Shown one piece after another: positions 1-5,321 of a DNA stretch of 5,331 nt. The stretch's first letter is position 1; each line of letters opens with the position of its first letter. The translations under genes were made by a program, and so were the position numbers. The stretch is from Bacteroidales bacterium (GTDB taxonomy: Bacteria > Bacteroidota > Bacteroidia > Bacteroidales > SMBSF39): positions 1-5,331 of the forward strand of contig JAIOSH010000488.1 of the NCBI GenBank assembly GCA_021107685.1. The letters run 5' to 3'. The notes beneath the pieces are model-generated. The model did not search any database. It worked only from the letters and a program-made list of their open reading frames with translations, and was not told where the DNA came from.

Positions 1-359
1 TTAAAGATTCTGGTAGGAATAATAGAGTTAAAGATCTTTTCACCAGGATTGTCTTTGAAAGATAGCAGGATATTTTCTTTTACTGTCAATTGGTTAATAA
101 TCCGCAAATCCTGAAATGTACGGGTAATTCCTTTTGAATTAATTGATACGGGTGAATGCTTGTCAAGTCGTTTATTATTCAACCAAATCTCTCCTTTATC
201 AGGTTGAAGGAAGCCGGTAATCAAATTAAATAAAGTAGTTTTTCCTGTTCCGTTTCCACCAACCATTGTATAGATTTTCCCTTTCTCAATAGACATATTT
301 AATCCCTTAAGAACTTTTTGTTCTCCAAATGATTTGTGTATGTTCTTAATTTCCAGCAT
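1..359 (-). CDS. ABC transporter ATP-binding protein, LivG-like (N-terminal part, cut by window edge)
   Basis: Only the first 119 codons are present; the gene runs off the left edge. The start is the ATG at 359, giving MLEIKNIHKSFG. Residues 34-42 (GGNGTGKTT) are a Walker A P-loop, followed by LFNLITGFLQPDKGEI, and TFQDLRI at 81-87 is the Q-loop (Gln83). The Walker A surroundings and the GITRTFQ...LTVKENIL stretch resemble LivG-type ATPases of branched-chain amino acid ABC importers more than LptB or lipoprotein-export ATPases. The family role is ATP hydrolysis on the cytoplasmic side of a membrane transporter. Signature motif, Walker B and the C-terminus lie outside the window, so the subfamily and substrate are inferred. 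A TATATTTG promoter core lies 26 bp upstream of the start codon. No permease gene is visible here. Confidence 0.9.
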   Translation of the reverse strand, partial: MLEIKNIHKSFGEQKVLKGLNMSIEKGKIYTMVGGNGTGKTTLFNLITGFLQPDKGEIWLNNKRLDKHSPVSINSKGITRTFQDLRIINQLTVKENILLSFKDNPGEKIFNSIIPTRIF

Positions 360-374
360 TAGTATTTTTATCTC

Positions 375-396
375 TTATTTCCTGCAAATATAATAA
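375..396 (-). promoter_or_regulatory. Bacteroidota-type promoter core upstream of the ABC ATPase gene (repeat copy 1)
   Basis: On the minus strand positions 392-385 read TATATTTG, a full match to the Bacteroidota primary sigma factor -7 consensus TAnnTTTG. The start codon of the ABC gene follows at 359, so the leader would be about 20 nt. I see no TTTG or TTG at the expected -33 distance, so this copy is a weaker promoter match than the one at 1258-1279. The whole 22-bp block 375-396 is identical to 1258-1279. The rest of the 360-486 intergenic region shows only a small hairpin (TTTAC/GTAAA, 434-446). Confidence 0.55.
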
Positions 397-486
397 AATT
401 TAAAAATCGCCGGTTGTTGTTTATTAATCTGTGTTTACAAAGTAAATTATAAGCACATTTACAATTCACACATGCAAACCATTATG

Positions 487-831
487 CTATAAAATTTCCG
501 CAGGTATCTTTAATCCTTTATATAACGATTTCACCATTTTAAGTGTCAATTGTCTTTTTCGACTAAGTACTTCATTCACTCTGCTCTGGCTACCTAAATA
601 TTTTGCCATATCTGTTTTTGTCATCCCCATCTGTTCCATTCTAAATTTAATTGCATCAATTGGGTCAGGTGGTGCAATGGGATAATGTTTCATTTCGTAT
701 GACTCAACTAAAGTGCATAGTAAATCCAGTTCATCTCCTTCTGGTGTATCTTTTTTCGCACCCCACAACTGCTCAATCCTTTTAATTGATTCATTGTAGT
801 CCAGCTCTGTTTTTATTGGTCTTATATTCAT
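487..831 (-). CDS. higA: HigA-type antitoxin, helix-turn-helix (XRE family)
   Basis: This 114-aa protein has the layout of HigA antitoxins that pair with HigB-family RNase toxins. The N-terminal half includes ELDLLCTLVESYEMKHYPI (about residues 34-52), a stretch typical of this family. The C-terminal part holds an XRE-type helix-turn-helix at about 70-92 (MTKTDMAKYLGSQSRVNEVLS), followed by a helix containing LTLKMVKSLYKGLKIP. The antitoxin is expected to bind the toxin and to repress the operon through the HTH. I chose the ATG at 831; a TTG two codons upstream (837) is also in frame but less likely. The start lies 2 nt after the toxin stop codon, so the genes are almost certainly cotranscribed and perhaps translationally coupled. 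The gene symbol is by family resemblance. Confidence 0.88.
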   Translation of the reverse strand: MNIRPIKTELDYNESIKRIEQLWGAKKDTPEGDELDLLCTLVESYEMKHYPIAPPDPIDAIKFRMEQMGMTKTDMAKYLGSQSRVNEVLSRKRQLTLKMVKSLYKGLKIPAEIL

Positions 832-833
832 AA

Positions 834-1133
834 TCAAATCGTTTTAGCGTTAATTTTATCATACTGTTTATGTGTTCCAATAAATCGAATAAATATCACT
901 TGAAATTTATAGTCTATGGAAATTACCAGTCGATAAGTATTCCCATTAATATTAAAAACCACCCTCCCTTCTCCAACAATACTCGCATTTTTATATTGTT
1001 GCTTTAGCTCATTTGAATTTTTCCAGTCAGCGCTTTTAGTATCATGATACCAAGAACGTAATGATTTCTCTGAATCAGAATATTCAGACTTTTTCCAAAA
1101 TTCTCTAAGTGTTCTAAATGCGATTATCCTCAT
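834..1133 (-). CDS. higB: HigB-type toxin (mRNA interferase family)
   Basis: The 99-aa product starts MRIIAFRTLREFW and ends FIGTHKQYDKINAKTI, both hallmarks of the HigB_toxin family, whose members are ribosome-dependent or free mRNA endoribonucleases with a RelE-like fold. Other visible family features are SWYHDTKSADWKN (about 28-39), the central GEGRVVFNINGNTYRL (about 54-69) and the basic and His residues of the C-terminal strand. I chose the ATG at 1133 because the family consensus starts there; an in-frame TTG at 1148 would add five residues without family support. The toxin precedes the antitoxin, the usual order for higBA and the reverse of most type II systems. The stop codon TGA (836-834) lies 2 nt before the higA ATG. 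The frame looks intact and full length. Confidence 0.9.
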   Translation of the reverse strand: MRIIAFRTLREFWKKSEYSDSEKSLRSWYHDTKSADWKNSNELKQQYKNASIVGEGRVVFNINGNTYRLVISIDYKFQVIFIRFIGTHKQYDKINAKTI

Positions 1134-1257
1134 TAGACAAATTAACAAAAACTAACTATATTTCCCAAATCAGGAAGTGTATTTTAATTCAAATTCTTGT
1201 TTCAATCTTTTGGTGTATTGTGAAAATCCTGACTAATGTCAAATTTTAGTATTGATT

Positions 1258-1301
1258 TTATTTCCTGCAAATATAATAATAAAAATTTGTAAATGACCAA
1301 A
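1258..1301 (-). promoter_or_regulatory. Bacteroidota-type promoter upstream of higBA (contains repeat copy 2)
   Basis: On the minus strand, TTTG at 1301-1298 and TATATTTG at 1275-1268 fit the Bacteroidota -33 (TTTG) and -7 (TAnnTTTG) elements with a 22-nt spacer, slightly longer than the usual 19-21. It points at higB, whose start is about 135 nt downstream; the leader (1134-1257) is AT-rich and contains no ORF I would call. The segment 1258-1279 is a perfect 22-bp match to 375-396. The site is read directly from sequence; promoter activity is inferred. Confidence 0.6.
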
Positions 1302-1319
1302 ATATCCACCCTCTTCTAA

Positions 1320-1346
1320 AATAAACCAATCTTTTAAAGGTTTATT
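1320..1346 (-). terminator. AT-rich hairpin after the GIY-YIG gene, possible weak terminator
   Basis: AATAAACC at 1320-1327 pairs perfectly with GGTTTATT at 1339-1346, an 8-bp stem with an 11-nt loop. On the minus strand the stem ends GGTTTATT and is followed by TTAG, so the U tract is short. It overlaps the stop codon (1344-1342) of the frameshifted extension of the GIY-YIG gene, which places it where a terminator for that gene would be expected if the long frame were the original one. Low GC in the stem makes this a tentative call. Confidence 0.35.
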
Positions 1347-1425
1347 CTTTATTCTTAAAATGACTTTCATTTTTACATTCTGCAAGTTTGGGTAATTTCC
1401 CCAATTCACCATTAGTCAAAGCTTC
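1342..1425 (-). other. Out-of-frame C-terminal extension of the GIY-YIG gene
   Basis: Read in the -1 frame, the DNA after the A run encodes EALTNGELGKLPKLAECKN followed by ESHFKNKE and a TAA stop at 1344-1342. This is the standard C-terminal tail of Bacteroidota members of this GIY-YIG group. Joined to the first 74 residues it gives a protein of about 101 aa. The tail shows no internal stops or other damage, so any inactivating event would be recent or the frame change is used by the cell. Confidence 0.8.
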
Positions 1426-1646
1426 TTTTTTTTTCTGCTCCATCCTTGTATTTGTTTTTCTTTGTAAAATGCTTCATCAATTCTTTGAAATTCTTCAAAA
1501 TATACTAACTCTACCGGCAAATATTTACTCGTAAAATTAGCACCTTCGCCATTTTGATGTTGTTGCAAGCGGAGTTCCAATTCTTTTGTACTGCCCGTAT
1601 AATATGCTCCGTTAGAGCATTTTAATATATACATATAGCCTTTCAT
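1416..1646 (-). CDS. GIY-YIG nuclease family protein (zero frame, prematurely ended by frame change)
   Basis: The zero frame encodes 76 aa from the ATG at 1646 to TGA at 1418-1416. It is a small stand-alone GIY-YIG protein of the UPF0213/YhbQ-like group, whose fold cleaves DNA; the cellular role of these short members is poorly known. The GIY-YIG pair reads MYI (5-7) and YYTGST (15-20). Arg26 in LELRLQQH and Glu63 in EKQIQGWS sit at the expected catalytic Arg and Glu positions, so the catalytic core looks complete. The protein ends abruptly at RKKKKL, whereas relatives continue with KKEAL.NG...LPKLAECKN. That tail is present in the -1 frame just downstream, so the gene is either disrupted by an indel in the A9 run or read through a frameshift. 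No clear promoter was seen upstream. Confidence 0.88.
   Translation of the reverse strand: MKGYMYILKCSNGAYYTGSTKELELRLQQHQNGEGANFTSKYLPVELVYFEEFQRIDEAFYKEKQIQGWSRKKKKL
1425..1434 (-). promoter_or_regulatory. Slippery A9-G tract with A AAA AAG heptamer in frame
   Basis: The minus strand has nine A (1434-1426) followed by G (1425). In the zero frame the last codons are AAA (1430-1428) and AAG (1427-1425), preceded by A, so the heptamer A AAA AAG is correctly phased for -1 slippage, as in E. coli dnaX. An AAGGA stretch lies 11 nt upstream (1447-1443) and GGAG 6 nt upstream (1441-1438), but these also encode the conserved Gly-Trp. A TTGGG/CCCAA hairpin (1404-1400 with 1392-1388) starts about 20 nt downstream, farther than usual stimulators. 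The motif is certain; its use is not. Confidence 0.4.
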
Positions 1647-1701
1647 AATGTCTCGTTTTTTTCAATCTTTAAAAACATCTGTTTTTTTAATGGTTCTTTT
1701 A

Positions 1702-1750
1702 TTGTTCGTTTTGACTTCTGTGTTGTTCGTTTCGACTTCATTTCGACTCC
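1702..1750. repeat. Short tandem repeat, 21-bp period, in the intergenic region
   Basis: TTGTTCGTTTTGACTTC (1702-1718) recurs as TTGTTCGTTTCGACTTC (1723-1739) with one mismatch at a 21-bp period. A third partial unit, ATTTCGACTCC (1740-1750), follows directly after GTTTCGACTTC (1729-1739). No ORF covers it. TTTCGACTCCGCTCAATG-like sequence is, from memory, common between genes in flavobacteria and relatives. It lies between the operon end and the GIY-YIG start, in the presumed leader of the latter. Confidence 0.6.
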
Positions 1751-1774
1751 GCTCAATGTACGAAAACGAAATGA
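1738..1774. repeat. Inverted repeat TCATTTCG / CGAAATGA
   Basis: TCATTTCG (1738-1745) and CGAAATGA (1767-1774) are perfect 8-bp inverted arms with a 21-nt loop. An overlapping alternative pairing, GCTCA (1751-1755) with TGAGC (1772-1776), would compete with it. There is no T tract on either side, so it does not look like a standard intrinsic terminator. It more likely represents a dispersed palindromic intergenic repeat. Confidence 0.5.
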
Positions 1775-1836
1775 GCTTAGAGTAAAACCGGTTTGCTCTT
1801 TTAATATTTTCTGTTTTTCTTTACCTTGGCGGTAAC

Positions 1837-2607
1837 TTAATCAGATACATTATTTATAAGTTTATCAAATCTGACAATTTTATAGTTATTTGATAAAGCA
1901 TATTCAATAAATTCTCGTAATACATTTATTATTTCAGGATTAATATCGTGAAACAAAATTATATCTCCGGGTTTAAGCCTTTTTTTAACTCTTGATAAAA
2001 TTTTCCTGTGATCTTTACCTTTTGTATCTAAAGACCTTAAGCTCCAGCCAATCACCGTATATTTCATTTTGTTGACAGCTTTTTTTAATGCAGGATTAGT
2101 AACACCATAAGGAGGACGAAAAAATCTGACTTTTTTCCCAATAGTTTGATAAATTATATCTTCGGTTTTGATTAACTCTTCAGTCATTTTTTTTGATGAA
2201 AAAAAATCAAAGTAGCAGGAATGTGAATAAGAGTGGTTTCCAATAATATGTCCTTCTTCATCAATTTGCTTTAAAATACTCTCGTTATTAATAATCCTGT
2301 TTCCGATACAAAAAAAAGCTGCTTTTATATTAAACTCTTTTAATACATCAAGAATTAATGGAGTTATTTCCTTAACAGGCCCGTCGTCAAATGTAATGGC
2401 TATTTCTTTGTTATTATTTTTTTTTGAGCATATTGTCCTTATGTAAAAGTTAGAATTTATAAAATATGAACCGTAACTTAGCAACAAAACATATAAAGCA
2501 ATTATTAAAACATAAAATATAAAACTCACTGATATAAAACAGTTTAATATGATTAATATCAATAATAATATTATAAATACGATAGTTGTTGTTTTAAAAT
2601 TCAACAT
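1837..2607 (-). CDS. Membrane-anchored polysaccharide deacetylase-like protein (NodB domain, CE4)
   Basis: The 256-aa product begins with a strongly hydrophobic region (about residues 8-50), read as two closely spaced membrane segments or one long anchor. The NodB homology domain follows from about 67. CE4 motifs are visible: TFDDGP (72-77, with Asp74 base and Asp75 metal ligand), HSYSH (125-129, metal ligands His125 and His129), RPPYG (164-168), WSLRSLDT (188-195) and LFHD (218-221, His220). All catalytic and zinc-ligand residues appear intact, so an active metal-dependent deacetylase is expected. Its ATG overlaps the end of the ketosynthase-like gene by 7 nt, implying translational coupling, and it is the last gene of the operon. 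Family members remove acetyl groups from sugars in glycans. In this ACP/ketosynthase context the substrate is unknown and could be a non-glycan acyl compound; that is inference. Confidence 0.9.
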   Translation of the reverse strand: MLNFKTTTIVFIILLLILIILNCFISVSFIFYVLIIALYVLLLSYGSYFINSNFYIRTICSKKNNNKEIAITFDDGPVKEITPLILDVLKEFNIKAAFFCIGNRIINNESILKQIDEEGHIIGNHSYSHSCYFDFFSSKKMTEELIKTEDIIYQTIGKKVRFFRPPYGVTNPALKKAVNKMKYTVIGWSLRSLDTKGKDHRKILSRVKKRLKPGDIILFHDINPEIINVLREFIEYALSNNYKIVRFDKLINNVSD

Positions 2608-3665
2608 CCGGTCATTAAAATTAAAGAGTGGTTTATATTTTTGTAATGATTATAAATTAATATGTTTTTTATAGGTTTGTCTTGTTGTTTGTTAAGTTTT
2701 ACAATATCCGGAATAAATTGGCTTTTTAAGATTTTTGCTCCGAGCCACAAAACAAATGATGATGATGTATGGTATTCTCCGCACAGATGTTTATAATAAG
2801 CAAAATTTTTATTTTTAAAATAATTATTCATAAGTTGATAATATATATCATCATACTTTGTATCACCGTTTAATCCGAGAATTATCAGATCAATATTATT
2901 AATTTTTATTTCAGCATTTTTTAAAAATTCAGTAATATTATCTTTAACAGTTTTATAATTTTCGGGTTTGTAAAACGTGGAAACGGATTTAATCTTAGCA
3001 TAATTTTGTTTTGAATCTATATTTGATAAAACAAAAAAAGCAGCACCTTCGCCTGCAATGCTTCCTCTTGTTTTATTGTTCAATAGTTCTAAATTGTTAA
3101 TTGATAGATTTTTCCAATGCCCCAAACGTTTTGTAATAAGAAATGAATTATGTGTAATTTCATCGACACCTCCAACCAAAACGTTGTTTGCAGAGTTTTC
3201 TCTTAATAGCATCATACTATCCAGTAAAGCACTTTCAAAGGATATTCCGCGGTGAACATAAGTATAATTATAATTATGACATTTAAGCATAAGTGCAATC
3301 TGGGCGCTTATGGTATTATGTGTCGATTGAATAAAAGGGGTAGGATTCAGAAGCCTTTCATTATTGATTATCATTGACGACAGGAACTTTTCAGTATCTT
3401 CAATACATCCTAAACCGGTACCTGAAATTATTGCATCAGGAATATCAATATTAGCATCATCAAGAGAAACTTTAGCAGCATAAATTCCCATTTTAATTAT
3501 CCTGCTCATTCTTCGCAATAACATGGGTTTTATATACTTTTTATATACAGGTTCAATACATTTGAGGTAATCATCCTGATACTCTGCTATCTCCTCTAAA
3601 AAATACTCATTATTAAATGTATTTTGCGGTGAGATATTTCCGATGCCTTTAATATAGATTTCCAT
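2601..3665 (-). CDS. Ketosynthase-like protein without the active-site Cys (chain-length-factor type)
   Basis: The 354-aa protein keeps the thiolase-fold outline of a beta-ketoacyl-ACP synthase: MEIYIKGIGNISP at the N-terminus, SGTGLGCIEDTEKF (81-94), STHNTISAQIAL (114-125), VLVGGVDEIT (162-171) and GEGAAFFVL (205-213). Where the neighbouring ketosynthase has STACSSSAN, this one has VHRGISFESA, placing Ile141 at the nucleophile position. The first catalytic His is replaced by Asn266 (GLNGD for AHGTG), while the second, His299 (GEYHTSSS), remains. It therefore should not condense on its own and probably pairs with the upstream ketosynthase, as chain length factors do in type II polyketide and aryl-polyene systems. 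From memory, the VHRG-SFESALLD pattern recurs in Bacteroidota pigment-cluster homologs, so the loss is probably a family trait. It starts at ATG 3665, 14 nt after the ketosynthase stop. Confidence 0.85.
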   Translation of the reverse strand: MEIYIKGIGNISPQNTFNNEYFLEEIAEYQDDYLKCIEPVYKKYIKPMLLRRMSRIIKMGIYAAKVSLDDANIDIPDAIISGTGLGCIEDTEKFLSSMIINNERLLNPTPFIQSTHNTISAQIALMLKCHNYNYTYVHRGISFESALLDSMMLLRENSANNVLVGGVDEITHNSFLITKRLGHWKNLSINNLELLNNKTRGSIAGEGAAFFVLSNIDSKQNYAKIKSVSTFYKPENYKTVKDNITEFLKNAEIKINNIDLIILGLNGDTKYDDIYYQLMNNYFKNKNFAYYKHLCGEYHTSSSFVLWLGAKILKSQFIPDIVKLNKQQDKPIKNILIYNHYKNINHSLILMTGC

Positions 3666-3679
3666 AGTAAATTAATTAA

Positions 3680-4885
3680 TCAAACTTTCGAAAATATCAA
3701 AGTAGTATTATTCCCTCCGAAGCCGAAAGAGTTTGACAATACATTATTCACTTTAGCATTTTCAATCAAATTTATTACTGGGTTAAAATTTAGCTCTTTC
3801 ATCCTTTGTGAAAAATTCAGATTGGGAAATATTATCTGATACTTTATTGATAAAACACTCAGAACCGCTTCAATACCACCGGCAGCACCCAAAGTATGAC
3901 CTGTAAATCCCTTGGTTGAACTTAACTTAGGAATTTTTGAGCCGAATAGTTTTTCAATTGCCTTTCCTTCGGATAAGTCATTATTAAGTGTGCCTGTTCC
4001 GTGAGCATTTATATAATCAATTTTTTCAATAGAAAGCCGGCTCATATCAATAGCTTTTTTCATAGCTAAATAGGCTCCATAACCTTCGGGTGAAGAAGCA
4101 GTTTGATGATAAGCATCACAGGCATTGCCATATCCTTTTAATTCACATAATATTTCTTTGTTAGCTGAATTTACGGCTCTTTCAGATTCTAAAACCAAAA
4201 AACCGGCACCTTCTCCGAGTGTAAGCCCATTTCTGTTTTTATCAAAGGGTTTGCAACCATTTTTATCAAGTATCATTAAAGTGTTAAATCCGTTTATGGT
4301 AAATAAGGTCAATGAATCAGTGCCTCCAGCTAATACCCTGTCTAAGATACCGTTTTTAATAAGTCTTGCTCCAAGCATTATTGAATTGGCTGACGATGAA
4401 CAAGCAGTACTAATAGTAGTTATATAATCCTTTATACCAAGATGATCTGCAATTTTTTCAGTACTGTCGCCACAATCGTGAGTAATCATATCATTTAATT
4501 TCCCTGCTTTATTGTCTTTGATAAATTTGCTAAAAAAATGTTCACTTTTATCCATTCCGCCTACAGATGTTGCAGAAACAAGTCCCGTTTGCATTTCGGA
4601 AATATCTTTAATTCCTGAGTTTATAACTGCTTCTTTTGCAGCTATCATTCCTAATAATGCGGTTCTTGTATATGCTTGTTTGTCAGCAAGACCGGCAATT
4701 TCTAATAATTCATTATTTGAAACTTTAACCTCGGCAACAGGTAGCTCATTCCTGTGAATTGTATTTAGATAATTTGTAAAACCAATACCGGTTGCTGTAA
4801 GGTTTAATGAATTTAAAACCACATCGGTATTCTCTCCAATACTTGAAATAATGCCAATTCCCGTTATATAAACCTTGTCAGACAT
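3680..4885 (-). CDS. Beta-ketoacyl-ACP synthase (FabF/KAS II-like, cluster type)
   Basis: The 401-aa protein is a full-length ketosynthase that condenses malonyl-ACP with an acyl primer in the cytoplasm. The N-terminus VYITGIGIISSIG is typical. The catalytic set is complete: Cys162 in STACSSSAN, His295 in NAHGTGT, Lys325 and His330 in STKGFTGHTLGAAG, plus the C-terminal NSFGFGGNN loop (385-393). GEGAGFLVLE at 224-233 is also conserved. Its ATG directly follows the TAA of the ACP gene with no spacing (TAAATG), which indicates coupling and suggests that this ACP carries its substrate. The Cys-less homolog downstream is the likely heterodimer partner. Together they fit the ApeO/ApeC-like or KS/CLF logic of aryl-polyene or flexirubin synthesis rather than primary fatty-acid synthesis. 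The exact product is not readable from the sequence. Confidence 0.93.
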   Translation of the reverse strand: MSDKVYITGIGIISSIGENTDVVLNSLNLTATGIGFTNYLNTIHRNELPVAEVKVSNNELLEIAGLADKQAYTRTALLGMIAAKEAVINSGIKDISEMQTGLVSATSVGGMDKSEHFFSKFIKDNKAGKLNDMITHDCGDSTEKIADHLGIKDYITTISTACSSSANSIMLGARLIKNGILDRVLAGGTDSLTLFTINGFNTLMILDKNGCKPFDKNRNGLTLGEGAGFLVLESERAVNSANKEILCELKGYGNACDAYHQTASSPEGYGAYLAMKKAIDMSRLSIEKIDYINAHGTGTLNNDLSEGKAIEKLFGSKIPKLSSTKGFTGHTLGAAGGIEAVLSVLSIKYQIIFPNLNFSQRMKELNFNPVINLIENAKVNNVLSNSFGFGGNNTTLIFSKV

Positions 4886-5137
4886 TTATTTGTTTTTTTT
4901 AATAACCTCAGCCATTGTTTTCACGGAATATAATATCTTCTTTCCTTCTTCGGCTGTTTCTATCTTTAATCCGTAATTCTTTTCTAATAAAACTATCAGT
5001 TCAAGAGCATCAATTGAATCTAAACCCAAGCCTTCGACAAAAAGCGGAGCCTCGGTTTCAATATCTTCAATTTCCATCTCTTCAAGATTTAATACTTCTA
5101 TTATCTCTTTTTTTAATGTGTTGATTATTTGTTCCAT
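4886..5137 (-). CDS. Acyl carrier protein (dedicated, type II)
   Basis: The 83-aa acidic protein is a carrier with the phosphopantetheine attachment motif LGLDSIDALEL; Ser41 is the expected modified residue. The helical layout and length match acyl carrier proteins. The segment YGLKIETAEEGKKILYSVKTMAEVI differs from housekeeping AcpP and resembles carriers of pigment-type clusters in Bacteroidota (from memory). It would hold the growing chain for the ketosynthase encoded immediately downstream. The start is ATG at 5137; the stop TAA abuts the next ATG. It is the first gene of the visible operon. No convincing TAnnTTTG promoter is found on the minus strand between 5138 and 5259, so the promoter is unassigned. 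Confidence 0.93.
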   Translation of the reverse strand: MEQIINTLKKEIIEVLNLEEMEIEDIETEAPLFVEGLGLDSIDALELIVLLEKNYGLKIETAEEGKKILYSVKTMAEVIKKNK

Positions 5138-5259
5138 AAGTTTAAATTTGAAATACCAAAAATTTAAAATGTATAAAATTAATGTTTCTTATATTATTTT
5201 TAAGGTTCTACCACGAATTTAATGGAAGATATTAAAATTACAATAATTCATTAAAAAGG

Positions 5260-5321
5260 ATTGCCACAGATTCGCAGATAATTCTTTGAATTATCTTCTT
5301 AATCTGTGAATCTGTGGCAAT
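5260..5321. repeat. Long inverted repeat with nested hairpin upstream of the ACP operon
   Basis: A 20-bp arm at 5260-5279 (ATTGCCACAGATTCGCAGAT) pairs with 5302-5321; only one position differs, a G:T pair that is a wobble in plus-strand RNA. Between them GATAATTC (5277-5284) and GAATTATC (5288-5295) form a perfect 8-bp stem around TTT, competing at three bases with the outer arm. TTTT follows the right arm on the plus strand and CCTTTTT follows on the minus strand, so it could act as a terminator in both directions. On the minus strand it would end transcription entering the ACP operon. It may equally be a dispersed intergenic palindrome; CCACAGATTCACAGAT-like sequence is, from memory, frequent in Bacteroidota genomes. 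Confidence 0.7.

Larger units (their letters stand above)
375..1279. repeat. Pair of perfect 22-bp direct repeats (375-396 and 1258-1279) bracketing higBA
   Basis: The core TTTCCTGCAAATATAATAA occurs at 378-396 and 1261-1279, each extended by TTA on the left to 22 identical bases in the same orientation, 883 bp apart. Similarity continues imperfectly on both sides: TAGTATT lies 8 bp before copy 1 (360-366) and 4 bp before copy 2 (1247-1253), and A-rich sequence follows both. The repeats bracket the whole toxin-antitoxin module. Each copy contains the minus-strand -7 element TATATTTG, so shared promoter function could explain part of the match. A duplication generated when the module was inserted or rearranged is the alternative. 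Confidence 0.75.

Noticed and set aside
1134..1148. TTG start extending higB by five residues
   Set aside because: The HigB family consensus begins at the internal MRIIAF, and an ATG is available there.
1169..1232. TCAGGA/TCCTGA inverted pair (1170-1175 and 1227-1232) upstream of higB as a HigA operator
   Set aside because: Six-base arms 51 nt apart are expected by chance and do not look like a compact operator.
1779..1799. Hairpin around AAACCGGTTT as a terminator
   Set aside because: The stem with a following T-rich tract is only good on the plus strand, where no gene precedes it; on the minus strand there is a C:A mismatch and no T run.
1821..1835. TTACC/GGTAA hairpin directly after the deacetylase stop as operon terminator
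   Set aside because: Only five base pairs and no T tract follows on the minus strand.
3058..3255. Plus-strand open frame of 65 codons
   Set aside because: It lies entirely inside the Cys-less ketosynthase-like gene on the opposite strand and has no recognisable family features.
4125..4757. Two plus-strand open frames (4125-4427 and 4512-4757)
   Set aside because: Both are antisense to the well-supported ketosynthase gene and show no domain motifs.
4915..5124. Plus-strand open frame of 69 codons
   Set aside because: It is antisense to the acyl carrier protein gene; composition reflects the complementary strand.
5143..5150. TAAATTTG on the plus strand, matching the -7 consensus
   Set aside because: It would transcribe away from the ACP gene into a region with no plus-strand gene, and such a short AT-rich match is likely by chance.
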